Shown: in pieces, positions 53,384 through 61,883 of the stretch
Layout: the number at the start of each line of letters is the position of its first letter
Position numbering within the stretch: the first letter of the stretch is position 1
NCBI RefSeq assembly: GCF_008632455.1
Contig: NZ_CP043929.1
Location: forward strand, 806,001 to 870,000
Reading direction: 5' to 3'
Length of the DNA stretch: 64,000 nucleotides
Origin: Methylomonas rhizoryzae
GTDB taxonomy: Bacteria; Pseudomonadota; Gammaproteobacteria; Methylococcales; Methylomonadaceae
Notes under the pieces: model-generated
Databases searched by the model: none
The model's input: only the letters and a program-made list of their open reading frames with translations
Told to the model about the DNA's origin: nothing
Translations under genes and position numbers: made by a program

Positions 53384-53443
53384 CCGCCCGTGGCCGCTCG
53401 CCTTAAGCAATGCCGGACGCGCAATAGGAGACGGGCGGTTTTT
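53384..53443 (+). terminator. terminator or attenuator after the glucan synthase
   Basis: CCGCCCGT (53384-53391) pairs with ACGGGCGG (53431-53438), followed by TTTTT. The first arm can instead pair with GGCGG just upstream (53375-53379), which would undo the terminator. It lies between the glucan synthase and the small exported protein. Confidence 0.55.
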
Positions 53444-53488
53444 ACGAATGAGGTAAAGCAAGCCGCCGGTCTAATTTAGGAGAAAACA

Positions 53489-53803
53489 ATGAAGTTTAAA
53501 GTGAAACGACTGGTTGTGACGTTGACACTGCTCGCCGGGTTGCCGGTATACGCCCAGGAACCGCAAGGCAGCGAATTTTTGGATTTGATTCTATATAGAC
53601 CGTTGGGTCTTGCGGCTACGGTAGCGGGTTGCGGGGCTTTCGTGGCCCTAGTGCCTTTCACGGCGTTCGCCAACATCAGTCCGCCGCACGATGCCTTCGA
53701 TCTGACTGCCGACATGCTGATTTACAAACCGGCCGGCTTTACCTTCGACAGGCCGGTTGGCGTCCTCACTCCCGACGCGGATGGAAGATACAGACGCCAT
53801 TGA
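53489..53803 (+). CDS. small exported membrane protein of unknown function
   Basis: 104 residues: signal peptide (about 1-22, ending V-Y-A-Q), then R-P-L-G-L-A-A-T-V-A-G, a hydrophobic segment (about 40-60) and a second R-P-V-G near the end after Y-K-P-A-G-F-T-F. Small proteins with this paired R-P-L-G pattern are common in gammaproteobacteria; I know of no function. AGGAG lies about eight bases before the start. It follows the glucan synthase but a terminator candidate lies between. Confidence 0.75.
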   Translation: MKFKVKRLVVTLTLLAGLPVYAQEPQGSEFLDLILYRPLGLAATVAGCGAFVALVPFTAFANISPPHDAFDLTADMLIYKPAGFTFDRPVGVLTPDADGRYRRH

Positions 53804-53903
53804 TTCCCTGGCCTCCGCCGCTCAGGCGGCGGTATGCGCTGCTTTGGGAACGGGCGCGGTGCCCGCCAAACCTTGAGCAGCGCAGTTCCTATCGAGCAGC
53901 TCC

Positions 53904-54122
53904 CTATGCGCGCAGCAAAGCTTTGATCAATTTTTCGGACAATTGCTCTTCGACGAATTGCGGCTCGTTAGGCGGATACAAAGACACTTCGTCGATTTCG
54001 AAGCCGTATTCGGCGCCCAGCGCAATCAGTTCTTTAATTTTCATACAGGCTTTCAATTTTTCTTTCAAGCCCTCGTCAACCTTAGACTTTTCTGAAAATT
54101 CTTTAATGACCTTAACAGACAT
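53904..54122 (-). CDS. Nif11-like leader-domain protein
   Basis: 72 residues. The first 48 match the Nif11 leader pattern: V-K-V-I-K-E-F-S-E-K, then L-K-E-K-L-K-A-C, I-K-E-L-I-A-L-G-A-E-Y-G-F-E-I. Nif11-type leaders guide RiPP precursor peptides to their enzymes, but free-standing members near nitrogen-related genes are also known. There is no G-G cleavage site, and the tail (Y-P-P-N-E-P-Q-F then a helix) has only the cysteine of the leader, so it does not look like a lanthipeptide precursor. A GGAG lies nine bases before the start. No RiPP enzymes or transporters are adjacent. Confidence 0.7.
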   Translation of the reverse strand: MSVKVIKEFSEKSKVDEGLKEKLKACMKIKELIALGAEYGFEIDEVSLYPPNEPQFVEEQLSEKLIKALLRA

Positions 54123-54321
54123 AGATGACTCCGTAAAATAAACACAATTTAAGTGGAATATTCCGTTATCTCTATAAGCAAAAATATGACCAATTTATCC
54201 GGCTTAATCGAATCATTGAATATCAATGCCTTACAGTCAACAAGGAATTACGGTGATTCGATTGGCCGACAATTCGCGAGGCGTTTGTCGCTTTTACGAC
54301 AATCCTCGCTTTGATAGTCTG

Positions 54322-56022
54322 TCAAGCTTGCGCCAAGGCTAAGCCGCGAAATACCGAACAGCGCTTGAATACCTCCATGGTCGGTGCCAATTGTTTTTGT
54401 TGACAAAATTTGGCGACCAGTTTGGTCAGCCCTTTGATGTCGCGGCCGGTGGCCTCGGGAAAGACCGCCGCCAATTCGTCGATCAAGCCTTCCGCCACCG
54501 GCAACGAGAATTGCTCGGTCATGACCCGCCAGATTTTGCAGCGGTCGACGTGGTCGGGGGAGTGATAGCGTATCATCGCGATACAGCGGGACACGATGGC
54601 TTCGTCGATGTCGTCCACCCGGTTGGTGGTCAAGAACAACAAGCCGTTGAAATATTCCAATACCCTTAAAAACACCCCGACCACCGCGTTGGATGCCAGA
54701 TTGTCGGCGCGCTTTTTGATGTACACGTCAGCTTCGTCGATCAGCATGACAGCCCCCCAACGTTGAGCACGAATCAGCGTGTCTTTCAGGGTCTTTTCCA
54801 TTTCGGCGACGTTCAGGCCCAATTGCCCGGAGTGCACCCGGTACAAGGGGCGTTTGATGATCTCCGAATACACCTCCGCCGTCAGCGTTTTGCCCACCCC
54901 GGCCGGACCGGCGCACAACACTGTAGTACCGCCGGATTTACCGGCTACGATGTCGTCCATCAACATGTCCATTTCCGCCGTTAATATATCGATCAGATCG
55001 GTTTGCTCGGGCGGCAAAATCAACTTTTGTTTCAGTTCCGGCTGGTATTGGTAGGGCAGCATATCGTCGACGTATACCCACACGTGGTGGTGTAGCTCCA
55101 AATGAAACATCAAGATATAACCGTGTACCGGCAGCTCGGTGAACAGGCCGGCCGGAATTTCCTCTTTAAACGACTCCATGGCTTGCTCGGCCTTGCTGTC
55201 GTAACGCATGCTTCTACCGGCCTTGCGCAGGTATTTGCCGAGAATGTCGCCGGAGGCGTCCAAACTCAGCGCCCGCTCCGCCAAAATGTTTTCGTCGTTG
55301 ACTAAACGGCAGGCGCCGCCGCCCGACGACATAATCACGGTGCTTTTGCGGGTCCAATCGTTGCTGCGCTGGTTAGCGGTGGGGTCCTCGGCGTAAATTC
55401 CGGTACCCCAACCTGAAAACTGTTCGCCGTAACGCGCCCGCCAATCGAAGTAGCGGGCGGAGGTTTCGTCGTAACTGGCAATCAAATCGGCGGTTTCTTT
55501 TAAAAAGCCTTTGGCGGCGAAAATCTCGGGGATGGTTTTACCGTCCAAATCTTTGGCGCGGATGATTAAGGTTTCGATGGCAATTTTGCCGCGACTATTG
55601 GCTTTCAACTCCAGCATAATCCGCCCGGCTTCTTCTTCGCCCGGCGGCGTGTAATCCAAGCGGGTAATCAAGTAGGCGTGGGTACGGCCGTTGCCCTGCA
55701 CTTGAAACAACCAGCCGCGAATCGCGCCCTCCAGCAAATAACTGGCGATGTCGGGCAGCAACATTTCCAATTGGTCGGCGCCGTATCGGCTGCCCTGGTC
55801 GGCCAGGGCGCTTCTCAATGCCTTCAACATCGCAGCCTGTTGCTGCAAGGTATCGCCTTCCTGCGCGTACAAATCGGCGAGACTGCCTAACTCGGCGGGA
55901 CTTAATTGGTCGTAAAGCACGTGTGCCTTGTTGCCGAAGCGTAAATGCTCGGACAGGCTATGCAAACGCGGATGTTCCGACATCAAGGGTTCGAGATGGC
56001 GTTTTTCTATGATTAGTTTCAT
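54322..56022 (-). CDS. AAA+ ATPase with unknown N-terminal domain
   Basis: 566 residues. The C-terminal AAA+ module has Walker A G-P-A-G-V-G-K-T (about 371), Walker B M-L-I-D-E-A-D-V-Y (about 425), sensor 1 L-T-T-N-R and arginine finger I-V-S-R-C. The first 340 residues are unrecognised, with a helical start and the segment I-M-S-S-G-G-G-A-C-R-L-V-N-D-E. The central ATPase resembles Bcs1/ATAD3-type AAA proteins. The start at 56022 overlaps the Fe-S oxidoreductase stop by four bases, so the pair is translated together. A chaperone or remodelling role towards its partner is inference. Confidence 0.8.
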   Translation of the reverse strand: MKLIIEKRHLEPLMSEHPRLHSLSEHLRFGNKAHVLYDQLSPAELGSLADLYAQEGDTLQQQAAMLKALRSALADQGSRYGADQLEMLLPDIASYLLEGAIRGWLFQVQGNGRTHAYLITRLDYTPPGEEEAGRIMLELKANSRGKIAIETLIIRAKDLDGKTIPEIFAAKGFLKETADLIASYDETSARYFDWRARYGEQFSGWGTGIYAEDPTANQRSNDWTRKSTVIMSSGGGACRLVNDENILAERALSLDASGDILGKYLRKAGRSMRYDSKAEQAMESFKEEIPAGLFTELPVHGYILMFHLELHHHVWVYVDDMLPYQYQPELKQKLILPPEQTDLIDILTAEMDMLMDDIVAGKSGGTTVLCAGPAGVGKTLTAEVYSEIIKRPLYRVHSGQLGLNVAEMEKTLKDTLIRAQRWGAVMLIDEADVYIKKRADNLASNAVVGVFLRVLEYFNGLLFLTTNRVDDIDEAIVSRCIAMIRYHSPDHVDRCKIWRVMTEQFSLPVAEGLIDELAAVFPEATGRDIKGLTKLVAKFCQQKQLAPTMEVFKRCSVFRGLALAQA

Positions 56023-57365
56023 GAACACGACTCCGGGGAAGGTAAGGCAAGACAAAGCAATTCGGCTAAATGCAACGGTTGGCTGAAACCGCCGTTGGCG
56101 ATTTGTTGCTGACAGGAAAATCCGTTGCTCAGCAAGACGGCTTCGGGTGTGGACCGTAAGGCGGGGAATAACGCTAATTCCGCCATTTGTTGGGCGTGCG
56201 GGTGATGTTCGGCCTCCAAGCCGAAGTTGCCGGCCATGCCGCAACACGACGACTCGATCAACTCGAATTGCAAGCCGGGAATTTGTTTGAGCAGCTTACG
56301 CATGGACTTGACGGCCCCGACCGCTTTCTGGTGACAATGGCCGTGCATCAATACTTTGGGCAGCGCGGGGATGGCCGCGAACTGCAGGGTCCAACGGTTG
56401 CCGGTTTGCTCCCGGACGATGAACTCTTCCAGTAACAAAACTTTTTCGGCTAGCTTGCGCGCCGGTTCGCCCAAGCCCAATTTCAGGTATTCGTCGCGCA
56501 AGCTCAAGATACAAGACGGTTCCAAGCCGATGATAGTGCTGCCCGCGTCGATGTGCGGCAACAACGCTGCCAGCAAGCGCTGAGCCTCGCTCTTGGCCCG
56601 GTCGATCAAACCGTTGGAAAAATAGCTGCGGCCGCAGCACAAGGGACGGCGGGTTTTATCTTCCGCGCCGGCCACGTGCACGCGGTAACCGCCGGATTCC
56701 AACAAACGCACAGCGGCGTCCGCAGCGGCGGGGTTGAAATAGCGGCTGAAGGTGTCGACGAACAGCACCACGGAGCGATCATTCCGGTCGGCTAGGGCGG
56801 GTTTACACTGAAACGCCCGCTCGGCGGGTAACGGCAATGGCGCCGCCGCGCTAATACCCAAGTACTTTTCTCCCAGTGCTCTCAGCCAGAGGCTGGCGTT
56901 ACGCCGGGCGATCAGACGGCGTACGCCCGGCAGCGCCAGCAAACGCGGCGTTTCGGCCCATAAGCGGCGCCTGAGCGGTATGCCTTGTTGCGCCGTTTTT
57001 TGCGCCAAGAATTCGGCCTTGATCAAAGCCATATCCACTTCGTTTTCGCATTCCCGTTTGCAGCCTTTACAACTCACGCACAGCGCCATTGCTTGTTCCA
57101 GGCTTTTGTCGAACAAGGCCAGGGGATTTTCGGCGTTCAACGCCGCTTTCAATAACTTGACTCTGCCGCCGGGCGACAGCAACGGATTGTCGCTGATCCG
57201 GTAACTCGGACACATCACCCCTTTAGCGGATTTTTGTTCGCATTGCCGGCTACCGATGCAGACAGCCACGGCTTTGGCAAAATCGGCGCCGTGTTTGGGA
57301 ATGTCGGCATACGCATCGCCCATCCCGGCGTTTTCGTAAGACGACCAATCGAGAAACAGTTTCAT
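56019..57365 (-). CDS. Fe-S oxidoreductase, GlpC-like/C-terminal half of a YdiJ-type enzyme
   Basis: 448 residues. Two ferredoxin-type cluster motifs at the start: C-I-G-S-R-Q-C with V-M-C-P-S-Y (about 36-53), then C-V-S-C-K-G-C-K-R-E-C (about 95-105). Two CCG domains follow (P-L-C-C-G-R and S-S-C-C-G-M), as in GlpC, HdrB and LutA. It begins L-D-W-S-S-Y, which I recall from the junction of YdiJ-type proteins where an FAD oxidase is fused to this Fe-S half. The FAD half is absent, upstream being a divergent gene. It probably passes electrons from an unknown dehydrogenase. Overlaps the AAA+ gene by four bases. Confidence 0.82.
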   Translation of the reverse strand: MKLFLDWSSYENAGMGDAYADIPKHGADFAKAVAVCIGSRQCEQKSAKGVMCPSYRISDNPLLSPGGRVKLLKAALNAENPLALFDKSLEQAMALCVSCKGCKRECENEVDMALIKAEFLAQKTAQQGIPLRRRLWAETPRLLALPGVRRLIARRNASLWLRALGEKYLGISAAAPLPLPAERAFQCKPALADRNDRSVVLFVDTFSRYFNPAAADAAVRLLESGGYRVHVAGAEDKTRRPLCCGRSYFSNGLIDRAKSEAQRLLAALLPHIDAGSTIIGLEPSCILSLRDEYLKLGLGEPARKLAEKVLLLEEFIVREQTGNRWTLQFAAIPALPKVLMHGHCHQKAVGAVKSMRKLLKQIPGLQFELIESSCCGMAGNFGLEAEHHPHAQQMAELALFPALRSTPEAVLLSNGFSCQQQIANGGFSQPLHLAELLCLALPSPESCS

Positions 57366-57597
57366 AATGTCGTAGCGAGTTTAAAACCGGCTTCAAGCAA
57401 ATTCGGCGCCAGCCAACAAAGTCCTTACCTTGGGGGCGGCGGCGGCGAAGCAATGTAGTAAGTCCTACAATTTTCCGACTTTCGGCCGCTAAACCGACAG
57501 CCAATTTCCATGAGGTCGCCGCCAAGCTTGGTCTTAGCGCAAAGGTCACGAGGCACAAACCTTGCTTTTGGTATGGTTTTATCAATGCGAAATCTTT

Positions 57598-57900
57598 ATG
57601 AACTTGGACGATTACACTTGCCGTTATTTCATTAGCTATAGCGGCGTAAAACTGCCGTTGAAGCTGGTCAACGAATTCGAAGGCAGCGGTTTGGCTAACC
57701 GCAATACCTATTTTCGCGGCTATTTCGATACCGACCAGCGTTTAATCCGCTGCGAAAAACTGGTATACGGCGAAACCGAACTACTGCACGACTACCAATA
57801 CGACGACAGCGGCGTACTGAGACGCGCCGAAATTACCGATGCGGACGGCGAACTGACCGTGTTGCATTTTGATGCGGCCGGGCAAGCCGTAGAAGAATAA
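57598..57900 (+). CDS. small conserved protein (DUF6156-like)
   Basis: 100 residues without signal or membrane segment. N-L-D-D-Y-T-C-R-Y-F-I-S-Y-S-G-V-K-L-P-L and R-G-Y-F-D resemble the DUF6156 family, which I know only as a small conserved protein of methanotrophs and related bacteria. The repeated Y-D-D-S-G and D-A-D-G-E turns hint at a beta-rich fold. The ATG at 57598 is preferred; the frame is open a further 12 codons. It is divergent from the Fe-S oxidoreductase. Confidence 0.65.
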   Translation: MNLDDYTCRYFISYSGVKLPLKLVNEFEGSGLANRNTYFRGYFDTDQRLIRCEKLVYGETELLHDYQYDDSGVLRRAEITDADGELTVLHFDAAGQAVEE

Positions 57901-58204
57901 ACAGTCATAGCCTCGGCGCGTTGATTCCCGGCGCCGACCTATCGGTTAGGCTTGTCAACCCCGGATACGGCGTTCGACCGTGTTACACCGGGGGCATTGT
58001 GTTGGTCAATTAACAAGCAACCCAAAGGCAGCTTATTCTCCGAGCTGCCATACTATCGTAACGCCAAAATTGGCATTGGCGCTCTGTCCTATTTGGGGGG
58101 GAACCGCGCAAGCCGTGAGTAAGCTGCGCAGGGAGCAATTACTCGACGGTTAAAGCGTCTTCATCTGCCAAAATTCCCTGTTACCCATAAGCCGAGGCTA
58201 CTTC
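57901..58204. other. intergenic region before the PAS-LuxR gene
   Basis: 304 bases with no gene. It contains a nested hairpin at 57959-57993 (CCCCGG/CCGGGG outside, ACGG/CCGT inside) shortly after the small protein gene, without a T-run. The rest should hold the promoter of the PAS-LuxR gene, which I could not define. Confidence 0.5.
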
Positions 58205-60010
58205 GTGTTTAAGCATTCAATCGGCCAATCAGCCGCCATTCTGAACAGCGATTTTGTTGCTCTTTTAATAGTCGAGGACATGCGCATCGTATGGGGCAAT
58301 GCGGCCTTGCACCGCATTTTGGGTTACGACCCGGATGAACTGATCGGGCAACCCATCCGCATGCTGTTTCTCGATCAAGAGAGCTATGAATCATTCCGAC
58401 GTGAGGCGAATTCGGCGATCGCCAACGGGAACAGCTACTCCGGAACCATTCCGCAGCAACGCAAGGACGGTACGACGGGTTGGTATGAGTTCAATGTTTC
58501 AAGTCTTGTGGGCGAGCCTGACGCGATAGTCGGTGCCATCGTCGACAGAACCGCGTGGTACCGAACGGCCCGGGAACTGCAAGAGAGCGAATCGCGTTAT
58601 CGGTCGGTGGTGGAAGATCAGATCGAGGTGATCAGTCGATTGTTGCCGGACGGCACCTTCCTGTTCGTCAATGACGTCTATTGCCGGGTATTTGGAAAAT
58701 CCGCTGATGAATTGGTGGGTAATCACTGCTGGCAACCAATAGCTCATCCGGACGATTTGCCGATGATCGAGGCCAAGCTCCGCGAAATGTCGCAGGACCA
58801 TCCGGTCGTGACCATCGAAAACCGGGTATTTGACGGCAATGGCGACGTACGTTGGATGCAATTCGTCAATCGAGGGTTTTATGGCGTTGATGGGGTCCTC
58901 AAGGAAATTCAGTCGGTTGGCAGAGATATTACCAAGCTCAAGCAGGTTGAATTAAACCTGCGTGAAAGCGAGGAAAGGCTGCAACGTGCCCAGTCGGTCG
59001 CGCGAATCGGTAGTTTCGCGATGGGCAGCGATACTGAAACCTTCAGTATGACCAAAGAAACGGCTCGATTGTTCGATCTTGACGATACGGGGGTAACGAC
59101 ATTCGTTGAATGGTTCGCGCGCGTGCATCCCGACGATCAACGCAACGTTGAAATTGCTTGGCGTGCCGCCTTGCGAGGTGCACCGTATGACATGACCTAC
59201 CGCATCGTGGTGCAAGGCCAGATCCGCTGGATCAGGGCAATGGCCGATCTGCAATTCGATGTTGACGGGCAGCTAATCAGGGCGGTCGGGACGGTACAAG
59301 ACATTTCCGACCTCAAGCAAATCGAGTCCGACCTGCGGGAAAGCGATGAACGTCTGGAAATGGCGCTGGCGGGATCGGAACTGGTCATATGGGACTGGAA
59401 AATTCCTGAGCATAAAGTCACGGCGGGCAATCGCTGGTTCGAATTGCTGGGCTATACCAAAGCAGAGCTGGGCGACGATGAAGCCGATTGGATGAATTTG
59501 ATCAATCCCAAAGGTCTACAAGCTTTAAAACAGAAACTTTTATCTCATTTGCACGGCGAAACCGCTAGTTTCGAGAGTGAACTCCAGTTGCGGCACAAGG
59601 ACGGCCATTGGGTTTCGGTCGAAGCCAGAGGCAAGGTGACTCGAAGGCTCAAAGACAATGCCCCGCTGCGTATGGTGGGTACGATACTGGATGTCAGCCA
59701 GCGCAAGCGCCTGAATGAAGAAGGGTTGAATTTGCTGAAGCGGATCGAAGCGCTGATCCGCGAGAGTTCGTCGCATTCGCTAGGCAAAGCGGACGAAAAA
59801 AAATCGGTCGAAAACTTGACGAAGCGGCAGCGGCAAGTGCTCGGTATGATTGCCTCCGGTATGACATCGGCGGAAATCGGCAGGCGTTTGCACCTGTCTA
59901 CCGCAACGGTCATTTCGCATCGCCGCAACCTGATGGCAACGTTAGGTCTGCACAGCACCGCTGAAGTCACCCGATTTGCAATCGATCACGGTCTGTTGAC
60001 AAGCAACTAG
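58205..60010 (+). CDS. multi-PAS transcriptional regulator with LuxR-type DNA-binding domain
   Basis: 601 residues with four PAS/PAC units (about 10-115, 128-248, 256-375 and 380-505; each ends with a V-G-x-x-x-D-x-T/S-type PAC motif) and a C-terminal LuxR/FixJ helix-turn-helix (L-T-K-R-Q-R-Q-V-L through R-R-N-L-M-A-T-L-G-L, about 535-595). No membrane segment, kinase or receiver domain, so it looks like a one-component cytoplasmic sensor-regulator whose signal is bound by a PAS pocket. It starts at a GTG. It is followed 63 bases before the long form of the aer-like gene, so the two may form a redox or oxygen response module. Confidence 0.85.
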   Translation: MFKHSIGQSAAILNSDFVALLIVEDMRIVWGNAALHRILGYDPDELIGQPIRMLFLDQESYESFRREANSAIANGNSYSGTIPQQRKDGTTGWYEFNVSSLVGEPDAIVGAIVDRTAWYRTARELQESESRYRSVVEDQIEVISRLLPDGTFLFVNDVYCRVFGKSADELVGNHCWQPIAHPDDLPMIEAKLREMSQDHPVVTIENRVFDGNGDVRWMQFVNRGFYGVDGVLKEIQSVGRDITKLKQVELNLRESEERLQRAQSVARIGSFAMGSDTETFSMTKETARLFDLDDTGVTTFVEWFARVHPDDQRNVEIAWRAALRGAPYDMTYRIVVQGQIRWIRAMADLQFDVDGQLIRAVGTVQDISDLKQIESDLRESDERLEMALAGSELVIWDWKIPEHKVTAGNRWFELLGYTKAELGDDEADWMNLINPKGLQALKQKLLSHLHGETASFESELQLRHKDGHWVSVEARGKVTRRLKDNAPLRMVGTILDVSQRKRLNEEGLNLLKRIEALIRESSSHSLGKADEKKSVENLTKRQRQVLGMIASGMTSAEIGRRLHLSTATVISHRRNLMATLGLHSTAEVTRFAIDHGLLTSN

Positions 60011-60136
60011 CGCAAACCAACGCCTCGTCTGCATTTATTTAGCATATATGAGCCAGAAAAATACCACATAGCGGTGGTTATTTTTGGGGTTCAATTACGT
60101 ATGCTTTCCTGCCCGAACTTCATTACAGCACGACCC

Positions 60137-61720
60137 ATGGCGCAAGATGAGTACAAGTTATCTCCCAACATGACCATTATTTCCCACACGGATGGGAAGA
60201 GCATCATCACCCATTGCAATCACGACTTCGTCCAGGCTTCGGGGTATAGCCTGGAAGAGCTGATCGGCAAGCCGCACAACATATTGCGCCACCCCGATAT
60301 GCCGAAGGAAGCGTTCAGAGATTTGTGGGATACCCTTAAACGGGGCAAACCATGGAGTGGCATCATTAAGAATCGTCGCAAGGACGGCGGCTACTACTGG
60401 GTGCGGGCAACAATCACACCATTGCCGGATAAAAGCGGCTACACCTCCGTGCGCGTCATGCCGACCACTGAGGAAGTAAGCTCGGCGCAAGCGCTCTACA
60501 AACGCATGGCCAAGGGGGAAAAAATCAAGTTGCGCGAAGGCAGAGTCGCCAACGCATCGCTCAACCCGCTCGACAGATTGAACATCTGTCAACGTTTGTG
60601 GTTGATGACGCTGGCGCCGATTGCCTTTATCTTGGCACTGACGCTGAAATATGCCGGAAGCGAAGAAATCCTTTTCAGTTCCGCTCTCGGGGTAATGCTG
60701 ATTCTTCTGATCGCGATCAGTGTTATTCGTTATCTCACCGCTACCCTAAAACAGACTGCGGAAACTTCGATTGCCATAGCCACAGGCAACCTGCTCCAGC
60801 CTATTCCTGCCAGTCTGGACGACGAAATCGGCGCGTTGGTGGCTTCGATAGCCATCATGCGCAACAACCAGCATGAGGTAATCGCTACCTTAAAGCGTAA
60901 CTCGGAAGTGCTTACCCAATTTTCCAACAGGCTCAGCGCATCCGCGACAAATGGGGCGCAAACTGCGGTATCCCAATACGAGGCGGTTTCAAGCATGTCC
61001 GAGGCAACGGAGAAATTATTGGCATCGTTCGAATCTATCGGAGACAGGGTCAACAATGTGACTTCGGCAAGCGAACGGTCCTCGGCGGTAGCGGACACCG
61101 GCGGTCAAATCATCCATGACGCCGCGGAGGAGATGCGCAAACTAGGCGAAGCGGTTCATACGACCGCCCAGAGTATCCAGCAACTGGAGGAGATGTCTGT
61201 ACAAATAACCGGGATCGTCAATGTGATTCGAGAGATTGCCACCCAGACTAACCTGCTGGCCTTAAACGCGGCTATCGAAGCCGCACGGGCGGGGGACGGC
61301 GGGCGGGGGTTTGCGGTTGTTGCGGATGAGGTGCGCAAGCTGGCGGTCAGGACTGCGGAATCCACCTGTGAAATTGCCGCAATGATCGGCAAGATTCAGG
61401 CCGGAACCGCAAACGCGGTAATCAACATGGATACGGCAGTCGTCAATGCCGCCGAAGGGGTAAAGCTGGCACACAAGACCGGTGATTCCGTGATAGGCAT
61501 CCGAACCGAAGCAAGCCAAGTATGCGATGCTGTGATCGAGATTACCCGGGTGCTTAAGGAACAGGCACTGGCGGCCAAGGATATTTCGCAACACATCGTG
61601 ACGGTCTCCCACGGTGCGATCAACAATAGCATAGCGGCGGATGAAACGGCCTTGTTGGCCGAGCAGATTAAAGAAATCTCTGCGGCGCTCAGCCAAACAA
61701 CAGAAAAATTCAAAATTTAG
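60137..61720 (+). CDS. aer: Aer-type aerotaxis receptor (PAS-chemoreceptor)
   Basis: 527 residues. An N-terminal PAS domain with the Aer pattern (H-C-N-H-D-F-V-Q-A-S-G-Y, R-H-P-D-M-P, P-W-S-G-I-I-K-N-R-R-K-D-G-G-Y-Y-W-V), which in E. coli binds FAD and senses redox state. Two close membrane helices (about 150-200) with almost no periplasmic loop, a HAMP-like segment, and the chemoreceptor signalling domain with T-Q-T-N-L-L-A-L-N-A-A-I-E-A-A-R-A-G. No CheR-binding pentapeptide at the end. I took the start M-A-Q-D-E-Y-K-L; upstream in-frame starts reach 60074. No che or flagellar genes are in this window, so it may also serve twitching. Confidence 0.88.
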   Translation: MAQDEYKLSPNMTIISHTDGKSIITHCNHDFVQASGYSLEELIGKPHNILRHPDMPKEAFRDLWDTLKRGKPWSGIIKNRRKDGGYYWVRATITPLPDKSGYTSVRVMPTTEEVSSAQALYKRMAKGEKIKLREGRVANASLNPLDRLNICQRLWLMTLAPIAFILALTLKYAGSEEILFSSALGVMLILLIAISVIRYLTATLKQTAETSIAIATGNLLQPIPASLDDEIGALVASIAIMRNNQHEVIATLKRNSEVLTQFSNRLSASATNGAQTAVSQYEAVSSMSEATEKLLASFESIGDRVNNVTSASERSSAVADTGGQIIHDAAEEMRKLGEAVHTTAQSIQQLEEMSVQITGIVNVIREIATQTNLLALNAAIEAARAGDGGRGFAVVADEVRKLAVRTAESTCEIAAMIGKIQAGTANAVINMDTAVVNAAEGVKLAHKTGDSVIGIRTEASQVCDAVIEITRVLKEQALAAKDISQHIVTVSHGAINNSIAADETALLAEQIKEISAALSQTTEKFKI

Positions 61721-61883
61721 CCCGGCTATTCCGTCGCTTGAATTGTCGGGCGCCTTTGCGTTAGAAATGCTGCAGGCTGGCCGCCGCAGCATATTTTCAA
61801 TCGGCAATAGGCTTTGCGACCACAGGCTAGGCGGGCTTTGTCGCAATCGTTGGCGGTTGCATGCTTTTATGCCCGCTTGGAAA

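Noticed and set aside
57959..57993. Nested hairpin after the DUF6156-like gene as a terminator
   Set aside because: No T-run follows and the outer stem is only six pairs with a long interior, so it is noted only in the intergenic entry.
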